From JBPOFY01 sp051252415 (GTDB lineage Bacteria; Verrucomicrobiota; Verrucomicrobiia; Opitutales; Coraliomargaritaceae), in assembly GCA_051252415.1 (NCBI GenBank), contig JBPOGA010000015.1:33657-97656 (forward strand): 64,000 bases of DNA, in the 5' to 3' direction. Both the position numbers and the translations under genes were made by a program. Within the stretch, counting starts at the first letter, position 1, and the number at the start of each line of letters is the position of its first letter. The notes beneath the pieces were generated by a model that was not told where the DNA came from, did not search any database, and saw only the letters and a program-made list of their open reading frames with translations. Below, one piece after another: positions 35,883 through 43,585 of this stretch.

Positions 35883-36082
35883 TTAACGACGACGGCGAAG
35901 CATCGTAGCTCCAAGTGCTAAGCAGCCAGCGATCAATGCGTATGTGCCTGGCTCTGGAACTGCAGTGAGAGTGAGTGCCCCCGCATTCACGTGCAATGAT
36001 GCTCTGGTGATTTGAATTACCAGATTTCCACTACTATCCGTTTGCAAGCCTGTCACTGATTGATAACCAGTCGAGGCTCCAG
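35883..36082 (-). pseudogene. 5'-truncated PEP-CTERM gene remnant
   Basis: The minus strand encodes, without a start codon, TGASTGYQSVTGLQTDSSGN, then LVIQITRASLHVNAGALTL, then TAVPEPGTYALIAGCLALGA and TMLRRRR, ending in TAA at 35883. This is the C-terminal ~65 residues of a paralogue of the protein at 36369-37121 (GLETDGSGNLEIIVSG...LTLTAVPEPSSYAL). The fragment starts exactly where copy B of the 232-bp repeat ends, so its 5' part was lost in a duplication/deletion event. Not expected to be functional. Confidence 0.88.
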
Positions 36083-36314
36083 TTCACACCGTAAGCCATT
36101 GATGATCGAATACTCATTGAGTATAAAGGGTTCATCCACATTTCCTGTGGCGTGCTCGCTTGCGAGCGCCTGCGTTGCAACCGGACTGATACGGGCGCTC
36201 GCAAGCGAGCACGCCACGGGATAAACCGACTGCCTATGTGAAAGAGCCATTCACACAAGATGGAGTCTGTAGAAACAACAAAGCCTAGCGACCTTTCGGT
36301 GCGCTAGGCTTTGG
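36083..36314. repeat. 232-bp direct repeat, copy B (hairpin plus terminator)
   Basis: Same-orientation copy of 35605-35836, shifted by 478 bp. Hairpin arms are 36147-36170 and 36194-36217, perfect over 24 bp. It follows the intact PEP-CTERM gene. The two open frames crossing it are products of the hairpin, not genes. Confidence 0.9.
36280..36312 (-). terminator. Terminator of PEP-CTERM gene 36369-37121
   Basis: Identical 11-bp stem AAAGCCTAGCG/CGCTAGGCTTT, 57 bp after the stop codon. Confidence 0.8.
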
Positions 36315-36368
36315 TATTAAAAATTATGGAAATAAAGGAGAGCGTAATCAATACGACTGCCCGACTCT

Positions 36369-37121
36369 CTAGCTACGACGGCGACGAACCATAATGGACG
36401 TCAATGCAAGTGCACCTGAGATTAATGCGTAACTGCTTGGCTCAGGAACAGCAGTCAAAGTCAATGCGGCGACCGTAATATGAGCAGCTGGATTGGCATT
36501 TGTGCCTGATACTATGATTTCGAGATTACCGCTACCGTCTGTTTCTAGGCCTACGATCGTGCCAAAACCAGCATTGGCAGCTCCATTAGGATCTGTTGTA
36601 AAACTTTTCCCATCAGCAGACCAAATTGTCTCGAAGTTGGCATTATTACTATCCCAACCACCTGTAAGATCATAGGTAAGACTATCATCCAAGCCAGCGA
36701 ATGTGAATACAAAGGTATCCGTTGTGTGAACAACGGTACGAGATGCCGCGTCATTAGAAATAATGCCATCACCCCAGACGGTACTGCCAGCAGCATCAAT
36801 CAGATCTCCATCGCCATCAGCACCACCACTAAAATCCCAGGCGATTTGTCCAGAGCTGTTCAGAAAGGTAAATGATACGCCGGAAACGATAACGTTGTCC
36901 GTGTCTACGAGCGATCCGGAGCCAATGACAACAGTGCCAGCGTCAGCCAAGCCCAAGGTAGTCGCACTCCCTCCGACCGAGATGTTGTTCCAAGTATTAC
37001 TTGGGTCAGTTGAAGTGGTTCCACCGAAGTCGATACCAATGATGTCCCCTTCGAGGAGAGCAGCGTGGCCAGCAGTTACGATTGCCAGAGGGAAAAGGGA
37101 TAATGACAGTAATTTTTTCAT
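36369..37121 (-). CDS. PEP-CTERM protein with GIDFG / GLDDSLTY domain
   Basis: 250 residues from the ATG at 37121 (a TTG at 37142 would precede the signal peptide by seven residues). Signal peptide about 1-21. One ~190-residue domain starting GDIIGIDFGGTT, with FAGLDDSLTYDLTGGWDSN, WSADGKSFTTD and VGLETDGSGNLEI. The same domain is found inside the giant sugar dehydrogenase-like protein (about residues 245-435). C-terminal sorting signal VPEPSSYALISG, hydrophobic helix, RRRRS. The domain is not one I can name; a lectin- or malectin-like beta-sandwich is a guess. Monocistronic, with the shared motif 80 bp upstream and a terminator downstream. Confidence 0.85.
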   Translation of the reverse strand: MKKLLSLSLFPLAIVTAGHAALLEGDIIGIDFGGTTSTDPSNTWNNISVGGSATTLGLADAGTVVIGSGSLVDTDNVIVSGVSFTFLNSSGQIAWDFSGGADGDGDLIDAAGSTVWGDGIISNDAASRTVVHTTDTFVFTFAGLDDSLTYDLTGGWDSNNANFETIWSADGKSFTTDPNGAANAGFGTIVGLETDGSGNLEIIVSGTNANPAAHITVAALTLTAVPEPSSYALISGALALTSIMVRRRRS

Positions 37122-37200
37122 GTATCGATAGGGTGCATTCAAAGTAAGACGGAGATTCCATTGGTAATCATCGTTTTACGCAATCAAAAACACTGCAGTC

Positions 37201-37225
37201 ACCTATGACTGAAATAAGGTAGATG
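37201..37225 (-). promoter_or_regulatory. Shared regulatory motif upstream of PEP-CTERM gene 36369-37121
   Basis: The plus strand reads ACCTATGACTGAAATAAGGT, complement of the shared motif, 80 bp before the ATG at 37121. Confidence 0.55.
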
Positions 37226-37266
37226 CGCCCCTCTCGCCTACACATTACCAGTGATTTTGAAGCTAT

Positions 37267-40200
37267 TTAAGCCAGTTTCACCTGAATATCCAGTTGCTGG
37301 CCGGCTTTCAGCGTGATCGGCCCTTGGAACGCGAGGCGCAGATCGCGACCATTCGTGTCGAGCTTGGCCGCCACAGTTCGACCGCTCAGTGTCACTTGAG
37401 CGGACTTGGCTTGTTGGCCTTCGGCTGCTTGAAGAATGATCTGATTTAGGCTGAGTTGGCCCTCCGCTACATTGAGCGATGCCGTCATTTGACTTGCGCT
37501 ACGCTTTTGCGAGTAAAGACCGTAGCCTTCTGCTGCGGTATAGAAACTGGAATGTTCTTCCGGAGTGAGAACTGGGCGGAAAGCGATCACCCCCTTCGGC
37601 CCATCGTAATGAAAACCCTGAAGCGCAAGCAGTGCGGACCAAACGCTGAGCGAACGGCCGTAGAACTTCCCGCACTCGTCGTCGCCGAATGGATTGCCGG
37701 AGTAGCCCCAAGGACCATTGCGCACACTAGAGACACCCTCGGTGCGCAAGCGACCATTGTAGCGGTCGAAGATAGTCTTCATGACCATCATCCCCTCTTT
37801 CAGTAACCCGTTTTGAATTAAAGCTACGGCAGCGCTGTATTCGAAACCGGTCATCACCTCGTCGCCGTATTTCATGCCAGGGATCGGTTGTGGATCGTTC
37901 GGCCAAGTGATCATCTTCATGCCACCATCGGTGACTTCACAATATTGACGCGGCTTGAGCGAGTGCCCATGGAAGTCGGTAAGGAAGTTGTATTTCAACA
38001 AAGATTCCATCGCCTTGCGGGAGCGCTCCTTTGGATAGCAGCGGTCGATATCGAGCTGGTCGGCCCACCACTCACCAAGGATCTGGTCGATATGACAGCC
38101 ATCGAGATAGTCCTGACTGCGTTTCTTACCCTGCTCCTGAATGTAGTATTCGCCATTCCAGAGGCGTTCGTCCTGCAGCTGCTTACCTGACTCACGAATC
38201 TTGCGCCATTCAGTCGCCTTGGCGCTGTCGCCCATCAAGTCCGCCATACGTGCGGCCGCTTCGAGCGCGGCTAAATACATGCTACCGATCCATGAGGAGC
38301 AGCCCATAAAGTCACCATCCAAGGTATTGTGCTGTGTGGTTTCCATGAAACCATCGCGACTTGGGTTCCAATAACCGATACTCCAGTCCATGCCTTTCTT
38401 AACCTGTGGCCATTCCGACTTCAACCAACTGTCATCTGTCGAGCAGAGATGCTCGCGATAGGTATTGAGAATCGTGCCGTAAAATCCATCGGCAGCTCCA
38501 CTCTGGTTGGTATGACGGTATGGGGTTAGGCCATTCGAAGTTTGTCGGTCGTAGTCTTGCTCGCGCAGAAGACGCCCCATCTCCGGAAGTAAGCGCGCAT
38601 GTGCTTGAGCGTAGTGATAGACGTGCGTGCAATTCCCAGCGCAGCAACCGCCAGTTTCATTGCAACCTTCCCACATCCCCATGTAGCCGCTCGATGCCCA
38701 CCAGAAGGTTTGACTGCGTAATACAGCGAGTTGCGAACTCATACGATCGAGTAACCAAACAGGTATTGTGGATGCATAGAGAGTCTCATGAAAGAGACGC
38801 GTGCGTGCGGTGAGGTCTTCGAGATTGTCCTTCAGATAGCTCGCAAGCCCCATCGCATCTGGCCACCAGTTGGTGTAGTTCTGTCCTTGTCCGCCCCAGG
38901 CTTTTCCTAACGATTTTCCTTCGCCTTCTAAGGATACATTTTTACCCGAACCGTGCTTGCCGGCCTTGAAATACCAAGTCAACACGAAGGTTACTGACTT
39001 AGACTCACCGGGAGCCAACTCAAGCGGCGCGAGGAGCGCACCGTTCACCGATTGGCCTGCAGGCGAAGCTTTTGTCTTCTTGGGACCTTGCAATTTACGC
39101 GCAACATCAACGGCGCGATGCAACACATTCGTGGTGCCCCAATCCGTCGCAGCGGTCGAGCCTGCAGCATCCGTCATCAAGACCATGTCTGCACTGTCGT
39201 TCCCTTCACGGGTCATATGAATGAGCGTCGTGTCGCCACTCCTCAGACGCTCATTCTGGTTCTTACCAAAACTGTTACCACCCTTACCTTCGTTAAAGCC
39301 GAGCGCATTTTTCTGCGCGGACAGCACGTCGACCATTACTTTAGAACTCGAGCGGTTCTTCGCGGTGACAGTGTAAATCGCGCATGGGATCGCGCAGGCC
39401 TTCAGGTCCATTGGGATGAAGGGATTAAAGACTTCCAGTTCCACCTCGACTGGCAACGCGGACTCCTCAAAGCGATACTTCGCAAAAGGATATTCACCTT
39501 CGAACTTCAAAGACGACATCGCCTCAAACGGGCCGACCGACTCCGTCTGTAGTGCGCGCACAATCGGCTCGCCACCCTCTACTTGTGCGCGAATAGCGAG
39601 GAAGCTATCGGCCACACGACGCTCTTCATAGTCACAACCAATTTGCCAAATTGCAGGCTCGGCTTTGCCGTTAAACTGAATCGCACCCGCGCCGATGCCA
39701 CCCACCATAAAGTTAATCGCCTCTAGGCGTTCACCCTCATAGACTGTCGTTTCACCGTGTCCAGTTAGGTCGGGGTCGTTCAACATCGCTTGGGCTTTTG
39801 CCTCGCGGGCCGCATCTCGCTTCGCCAGCACCGCCGCCACTATGGCACCCTCTTGCTTAAGTTTCTTCTGCCAGTCAGAACCTGCTGCTTCGATATGTGC
39901 TTGGATCTCAGCCTGCGTCAGGCCACGCGCAAAACAGGCTACTTCGTCGAGTGAGATATTAGTCGAGCTCCAACCGTTTTGAACGGGCGTGCTACCAAGT
40001 GTCATTGTGGTTTTCTTGGGGCCTCTACGTGTATACTCATACGCGCCTCCAACTAAGCTACACTCATAGCCATCGATGTAGACACGCACATCGAGATCGA
40101 AACTAGTGAGCGCGAAGTGATACCAGCGTCCTACTTCAATCGGCTTATCCGTCGGCAGGTTGATTTCTGTGACCACCGCACCATTGTTCATTTGGTAAAG

Positions 40201-40668
40201 TAGCTTCGAGAGATCGTTTTTCACACCGACTACATAGAGTGCCGATTTGCCATTACTTTGAGCGATGATGACAGGGTTTCCATCACCGGTCGGCTTGGAA
40301 TCAATCTTGAAGAAAAGCTCCAAGGTCGTCGAACGACCTTTCAGCTTGTCCGCTCCCATGACAGATATCGATTCGTTGGGCACCAGGCTGATTGCTTTGC
40401 CATCAATCGCACCACCGACAAAAGACGAGGCTCCACGAGTCTTCGCGTTCGCCTTACCCATCATATCAGTGAGGTCGCCATCAAAGCGCCAATAGCCTCG
40501 TAAAGAAGCCTCAGATTTCAGCAGCGCGGCATAGGTATCACGACTGCCAGCTGCCATCAATGGCGCTGAAGTAAAAGCTGCGGCAAGCGTGCCAGCGGCC
40601 ACCAAAAAACGACGACGAGACATGTCGGGGGTGAATGTCGATGTGAAGGTATCTTTTTGAATGTTCAT
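37267..40668 (-). CDS. GH116 (DUF608) glycosidase with N-terminal LamG-like domain
   Basis: 1133 residues. Tat signal SRRRFLVAAGTLAAAF (about 18-33). A LamG/concanavalin-like domain occupies about 55-260 (LRGYWRFDGDLTDMMGKA, EVGRWYHFALTSFD, YIDGYECSLVGG, SLDEVACFARGLTQAEI), probably for carbohydrate binding. The GH116 part follows: FMVGGIGAGAIQFNGK (about 316), GCCAGNCTHVYHYAQ (about 673-687), CHIDQILGEWW (about 856-866) and MTGFEYSAAVALIQNG. It is more distant from the two GH116 proteins at 17-23 kb than they are from each other and lacks their NEIECSDHY motif (here FGDDECGKFYGRSLS). It lies 84 bp after the TonB-like/PA14 gene and has no sulfatase next to it. Confidence 0.88.
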   Translation of the reverse strand: MNIQKDTFTSTFTPDMSRRRFLVAAGTLAAAFTSAPLMAAGSRDTYAALLKSEASLRGYWRFDGDLTDMMGKANAKTRGASSFVGGAIDGKAISLVPNESISVMGADKLKGRSTTLELFFKIDSKPTGDGNPVIIAQSNGKSALYVVGVKNDLSKLLYQMNNGAVVTEINLPTDKPIEVGRWYHFALTSFDLDVRVYIDGYECSLVGGAYEYTRRGPKKTTMTLGSTPVQNGWSSTNISLDEVACFARGLTQAEIQAHIEAAGSDWQKKLKQEGAIVAAVLAKRDAAREAKAQAMLNDPDLTGHGETTVYEGERLEAINFMVGGIGAGAIQFNGKAEPAIWQIGCDYEERRVADSFLAIRAQVEGGEPIVRALQTESVGPFEAMSSLKFEGEYPFAKYRFEESALPVEVELEVFNPFIPMDLKACAIPCAIYTVTAKNRSSSKVMVDVLSAQKNALGFNEGKGGNSFGKNQNERLRSGDTTLIHMTREGNDSADMVLMTDAAGSTAATDWGTTNVLHRAVDVARKLQGPKKTKASPAGQSVNGALLAPLELAPGESKSVTFVLTWYFKAGKHGSGKNVSLEGEGKSLGKAWGGQGQNYTNWWPDAMGLASYLKDNLEDLTARTRLFHETLYASTIPVWLLDRMSSQLAVLRSQTFWWASSGYMGMWEGCNETGGCCAGNCTHVYHYAQAHARLLPEMGRLLREQDYDRQTSNGLTPYRHTNQSGAADGFYGTILNTYREHLCSTDDSWLKSEWPQVKKGMDWSIGYWNPSRDGFMETTQHNTLDGDFMGCSSWIGSMYLAALEAAARMADLMGDSAKATEWRKIRESGKQLQDERLWNGEYYIQEQGKKRSQDYLDGCHIDQILGEWWADQLDIDRCYPKERSRKAMESLLKYNFLTDFHGHSLKPRQYCEVTDGGMKMITWPNDPQPIPGMKYGDEVMTGFEYSAAVALIQNGLLKEGMMVMKTIFDRYNGRLRTEGVSSVRNGPWGYSGNPFGDDECGKFYGRSLSVWSALLALQGFHYDGPKGVIAFRPVLTPEEHSSFYTAAEGYGLYSQKRSASQMTASLNVAEGQLSLNQIILQAAEGQQAKSAQVTLSGRTVAAKLDTNGRDLRLAFQGPITLKAGQQLDIQVKLA

Positions 40669-40752
40669 GTGTAGTCTTTAAATTGTATTTTTTTAATAGG
40701 GATGCTTGCGGCCGATCTCTAATGCGCTCGTTGATTGATTCAGTCCTCGGAC

Positions 40753-41907
40753 TTACAGAAATTTTTTCACATCAGGATGTAGTTTTGTGAGGAACGCTTT
40801 ATCCTGTTCACTTAATGGACGCGTCGTGAAAATCTTAAGCCCAGGCACGCCTTGTTCTTCGATCAATATGTAAGCTCCAAAATGCCCACCTGGAACTTCG
40901 GAAATAAAGATCTCCACGCCAGTATCGACTCCCTCACGCAGATTAAACCAATCCCCGGTTAATGCATAAAATGCATCCTTAAAGCCGAAGAAAGTCCTTC
41001 CAGCTTCTTGGTCCTTTTTAAGCTGCGATGGACTTTGCTTCCATGGGGAGTAATCACTGTTGCCCTTCACCACCACAGAACCATCGAGGACTATTTTTCC
41101 ATTTATTTGAACGACCAACACGTCATCCGCTCGTCCAATCAAACGAAATGTGCCTGTTTTCTCCGGCTTGTAACTACCAGTGTAATGCACACCGATCATC
41201 GAAGGTTTTATTTCACCTTCCACCCCAAAGGATTTTGGCGCGATCGATGCGTTACCAAACGGGATAATGAAATAGGAAGCAAATAGGTTCTTCTCCGCCT
41301 TGTAGAAGCTTCGCTCCAAGTGCTGTATGTCAAAACGATGTGTAAACTTACGGACCGTCGGTTGAAAGAACGGGATCAACGGCATATTCGTGCTAGCCTT
41401 CATCGGAGGTAATCCACGAACTTCTTTAGCATATTTATCCCGCTTAAAATCGAAAAGCGTTCCCTTGAGCGTGCCCTCCATGGCTTGATCAAACCCAAAA
41501 GCACTCAAATTAACTCGATCCATCATTCCACCACCCAGTTCTCCGAGACCGCCACCCGAACCACGGCCAAAGCTCAAATCAGCATCTTGCATCTGAATTG
41601 CAGGCACCGACATATTCTTTGGGTTCTGTGCCGCCAGTGGTTGAGGGCGCGGAAGGCTGCGTTGAGTTCGCTTTGTTGTAGGCGGTGGCGGAGGAGGTGG
41701 TGGTGGAGTCATCTCCACGATTGGAGGCGCTTCAAATTCGGGAGGTGGATTGATTGTCTCAACAACCTTGATGACACCAAAAACAATCAACGCGAGTAAG
41801 TGCACACCGACACTGGCCGCTACTACAATAAAAACAGCACTTCTTTTTTTCGGACTACGCAGAGCTTTTCCTAGCTGCTGATTGTCATGTGGGATTGAGG
41901 CAGGCAT
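40753..41907 (-). CDS. TonB-like stem fused to PA14-type domain
   Basis: 384 residues. Cytoplasmic N-terminus, one membrane segment (about 23-49), a proline-rich periplasmic stretch (TPPPPPPPPPTTKR, 67-80) and a glycine-rich segment with DLSFGRG and GELGGGMMDRV (110-131). This is TonB-like in layout, but there is no TonB C-terminal domain. Instead residues ~185-384 resemble a PA14-type beta-barrel (HYTGSYKPEKTGTFRLIGRADDVLVVQINGKIVLDG), often sugar-binding. Its first ~135 residues nearly match those of the protein at 62453-63532, which has a different C-terminus. The LamG-GH116 gene follows after 84 bp. It could couple an ExbBD motor to carbohydrate sensing or surface work; that is inference. 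Confidence 0.8.
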   Translation of the reverse strand: MPASIPHDNQQLGKALRSPKKRSAVFIVVAASVGVHLLALIVFGVIKVVETINPPPEFEAPPIVEMTPPPPPPPPPTTKRTQRSLPRPQPLAAQNPKNMSVPAIQMQDADLSFGRGSGGGLGELGGGMMDRVNLSAFGFDQAMEGTLKGTLFDFKRDKYAKEVRGLPPMKASTNMPLIPFFQPTVRKFTHRFDIQHLERSFYKAEKNLFASYFIIPFGNASIAPKSFGVEGEIKPSMIGVHYTGSYKPEKTGTFRLIGRADDVLVVQINGKIVLDGSVVVKGNSDYSPWKQSPSQLKKDQEAGRTFFGFKDAFYALTGDWFNLREGVDTGVEIFISEVPGGHFGAYILIEEQGVPGLKIFTTRPLSEQDKAFLTKLHPDVKKFL

Positions 41908-42375
41908 ATAGTATCTTTAAAGTGTCTTATCGGGGCTTAGTAGCGTTTCGTAACAGGTCTTCTAATCATAGCACAATTTGCCCCCAATATATACCACCTA
42001 AAAACATGATATATTTCCCCGAAATCGCCCTAAAAACTACCTAATTCCAGTCATGCCAAGCGGCACCACCCCGCCTCACCAAGCATATCCTTATACGCGC
42101 TGATTTTGATACAACGGCTACGCTAGAGAGGAGATAAAAGGTAGGGTCGCCTCGTATAAGGCTGAAAATATCCTTAAGGTAGTGCCATTGGAGACGCGCG
42201 TGCGTTATCAGCTCAAGCAATACTAGAAATGATATAACAATATCTGAAACCCTCTCCCTGTTCTCGCCCAACACGTCCGCCGTAGCCACGGCAAAAGAGG
42301 AAGGACACTCTAGCGAAGCGGTTGTAAATCAATCATCTCGCGAATCGACGATGCACTAGAAAATACCAGAATGGA
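41908..42375. other. Intergenic region with a repeat fragment
   Basis: 468 bp between the TonB-like gene and the 3' end of the putative TIM-barrel hydrolase gene. It contains CCTTAAGGTAGTGCCATT at about 42173-42190, the outer-arm core of the nested repeat at 2114-2298, and further degraded repeat-like sequence to about 42310. No clear copy of the shared motif is seen upstream of the TonB-like gene, so its promoter is different or degenerate. No gene seen. Confidence 0.6.
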
Positions 42376-43536
42376 CTATCGCCATTGTATGTCTGCCGTG
42401 CGCTTTTGAATATCGACTGTCACTTCAGCGTGCTCAAAAGATCGAGTGTAATGATAGCCGTCCTTGATCGCAGGTCCTTGCGGAGGGCCCAAGGGTTTAT
42501 CATATTCTGCAAACCAACGCATCCATCGCTGATTCTCATTTGCAGAATAGCCTTCATGCACACGAAAGTAGCTATGCTCTTCGGCGCAAACTAAGAAAAT
42601 CGCCATGGCATAAATGAGTGTCTGCTGTGCCTGCTCATCGGAGTCCACAACACCATGCGCCTCGTCGATCCCCATAGCACTCTCGTTCAGCGACTGAGAC
42701 AAACCAGTGGTGAAGGCGATAATTTTGCCTTGCTGAGCTGCCTTCTGTATACTCGCTATTCCCTTCGCAACGTAGTCCTCATAACTCACTTTTCCAACGT
42801 TGTGAAAAAACCCCTCCAAGTAGGAACCGTCGAAGTAATGCAAATACTCAAGGCCACCCTCATCAAATCGAGCGCGTAGTATATTGGCGATCATCAGCTT
42901 GTCAGGGCCAATTGCCTCACGTGTTTGCTCCATCATTTCAAGGTAGCCATCCTCAACCGCCTGCTTCTTCGCTTTGCCGATATCTCGTCTTAAATAACCA
43001 GGTTCTAAGGCCTTAATATTTCCATCAAGGAATAAGCCATCAATCGAAGGATCCGCTACCATACTTTTACAATGATCGATCCACCAGTCGCGCATGGCTG
43101 CGTTGGATAAGTCGTAGGCTGGAACTTTCCCTCTCACGAGTTTGTTGTTTCCGCTCTGATCTTCAAGCAATGCGCTAGGTATCTGTTCAAGTGCTTCATT
43201 CGCAGCATAGCCGCCATAGTGAACAATCACATTCCGATAATAGAGGATCTTTGCCAAAGGGTTCAGCTCCTTAACTTTCCGCGCCGCAATCAAAGTCCCC
43301 TTCTCTGTCGAGCCATAAGCCTGATTACCATTCGACTTTTCAAATGTAATCAACGGGAACTTGGCGAGATAAGCAATCTCGTCATCCGTAAAGGCCGTCG
43401 CTTTACGAATATGCATATACAAAGGGACACGATCCCAACTAAATTCGGGACATGCTGAATTGGAATCTTGAGCATATCCGACGCCCCCAAAAATAAGCAT
43501 GTTGAGGATGCAGATTAAACATGTGCGAAGGATCAT
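42376..43536 (-). CDS. Putative secreted TIM-barrel glycoside hydrolase (GHL15-like)
   Basis: 386 residues. Signal peptide about 1-22. The body begins CPEFSWDRVPLYMHIRK and contains ITFEKSNG (about 69-76), LNPLAKILYYRN, SIDGLFLDGNIKAL (about 162-175, an Asp-rich barrel strand end typical of glycosidases), GPDKLMIANILRA and a terminal VDIQKRTADIQWR. The pattern suggests one of the hypothetical glycosyl hydrolase families (GHL15-type) near endo-polygalactosaminidases. It is paralogous to the protein at 46989-48173. Both follow sulfatases (here sulfatase, then GH29, then this gene, 49 bp apart). Activity is unproven. Confidence 0.65.
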   Translation of the reverse strand: MILRTCLICILNMLIFGGVGYAQDSNSACPEFSWDRVPLYMHIRKATAFTDDEIAYLAKFPLITFEKSNGNQAYGSTEKGTLIAARKVKELNPLAKILYYRNVIVHYGGYAANEALEQIPSALLEDQSGNNKLVRGKVPAYDLSNAAMRDWWIDHCKSMVADPSIDGLFLDGNIKALEPGYLRRDIGKAKKQAVEDGYLEMMEQTREAIGPDKLMIANILRARFDEGGLEYLHYFDGSYLEGFFHNVGKVSYEDYVAKGIASIQKAAQQGKIIAFTTGLSQSLNESAMGIDEAHGVVDSDEQAQQTLIYAMAIFLVCAEEHSYFRVHEGYSANENQRWMRWFAEYDKPLGPPQGPAIKDGYHYTRSFEHAEVTVDIQKRTADIQWR

Positions 43537-43585
43537 AACTACGAATATGGGGTGGCTGCGAAATCAATCGCAATGATGCAGAAGA

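Noticed and set aside
36034..36258. Two overlapping minus-strand frames, and a similar one at 35569-35772
   Set aside because: They are near-identical because they cross the 232-bp repeat and its palindrome; no start context and no homology.
41940..42030. Possible copy of the shared motif upstream of the TonB-like/PA14 gene
   Set aside because: Only scattered bases match (CATAGCAC, CCCCAATATATACC); not better than chance by eye.
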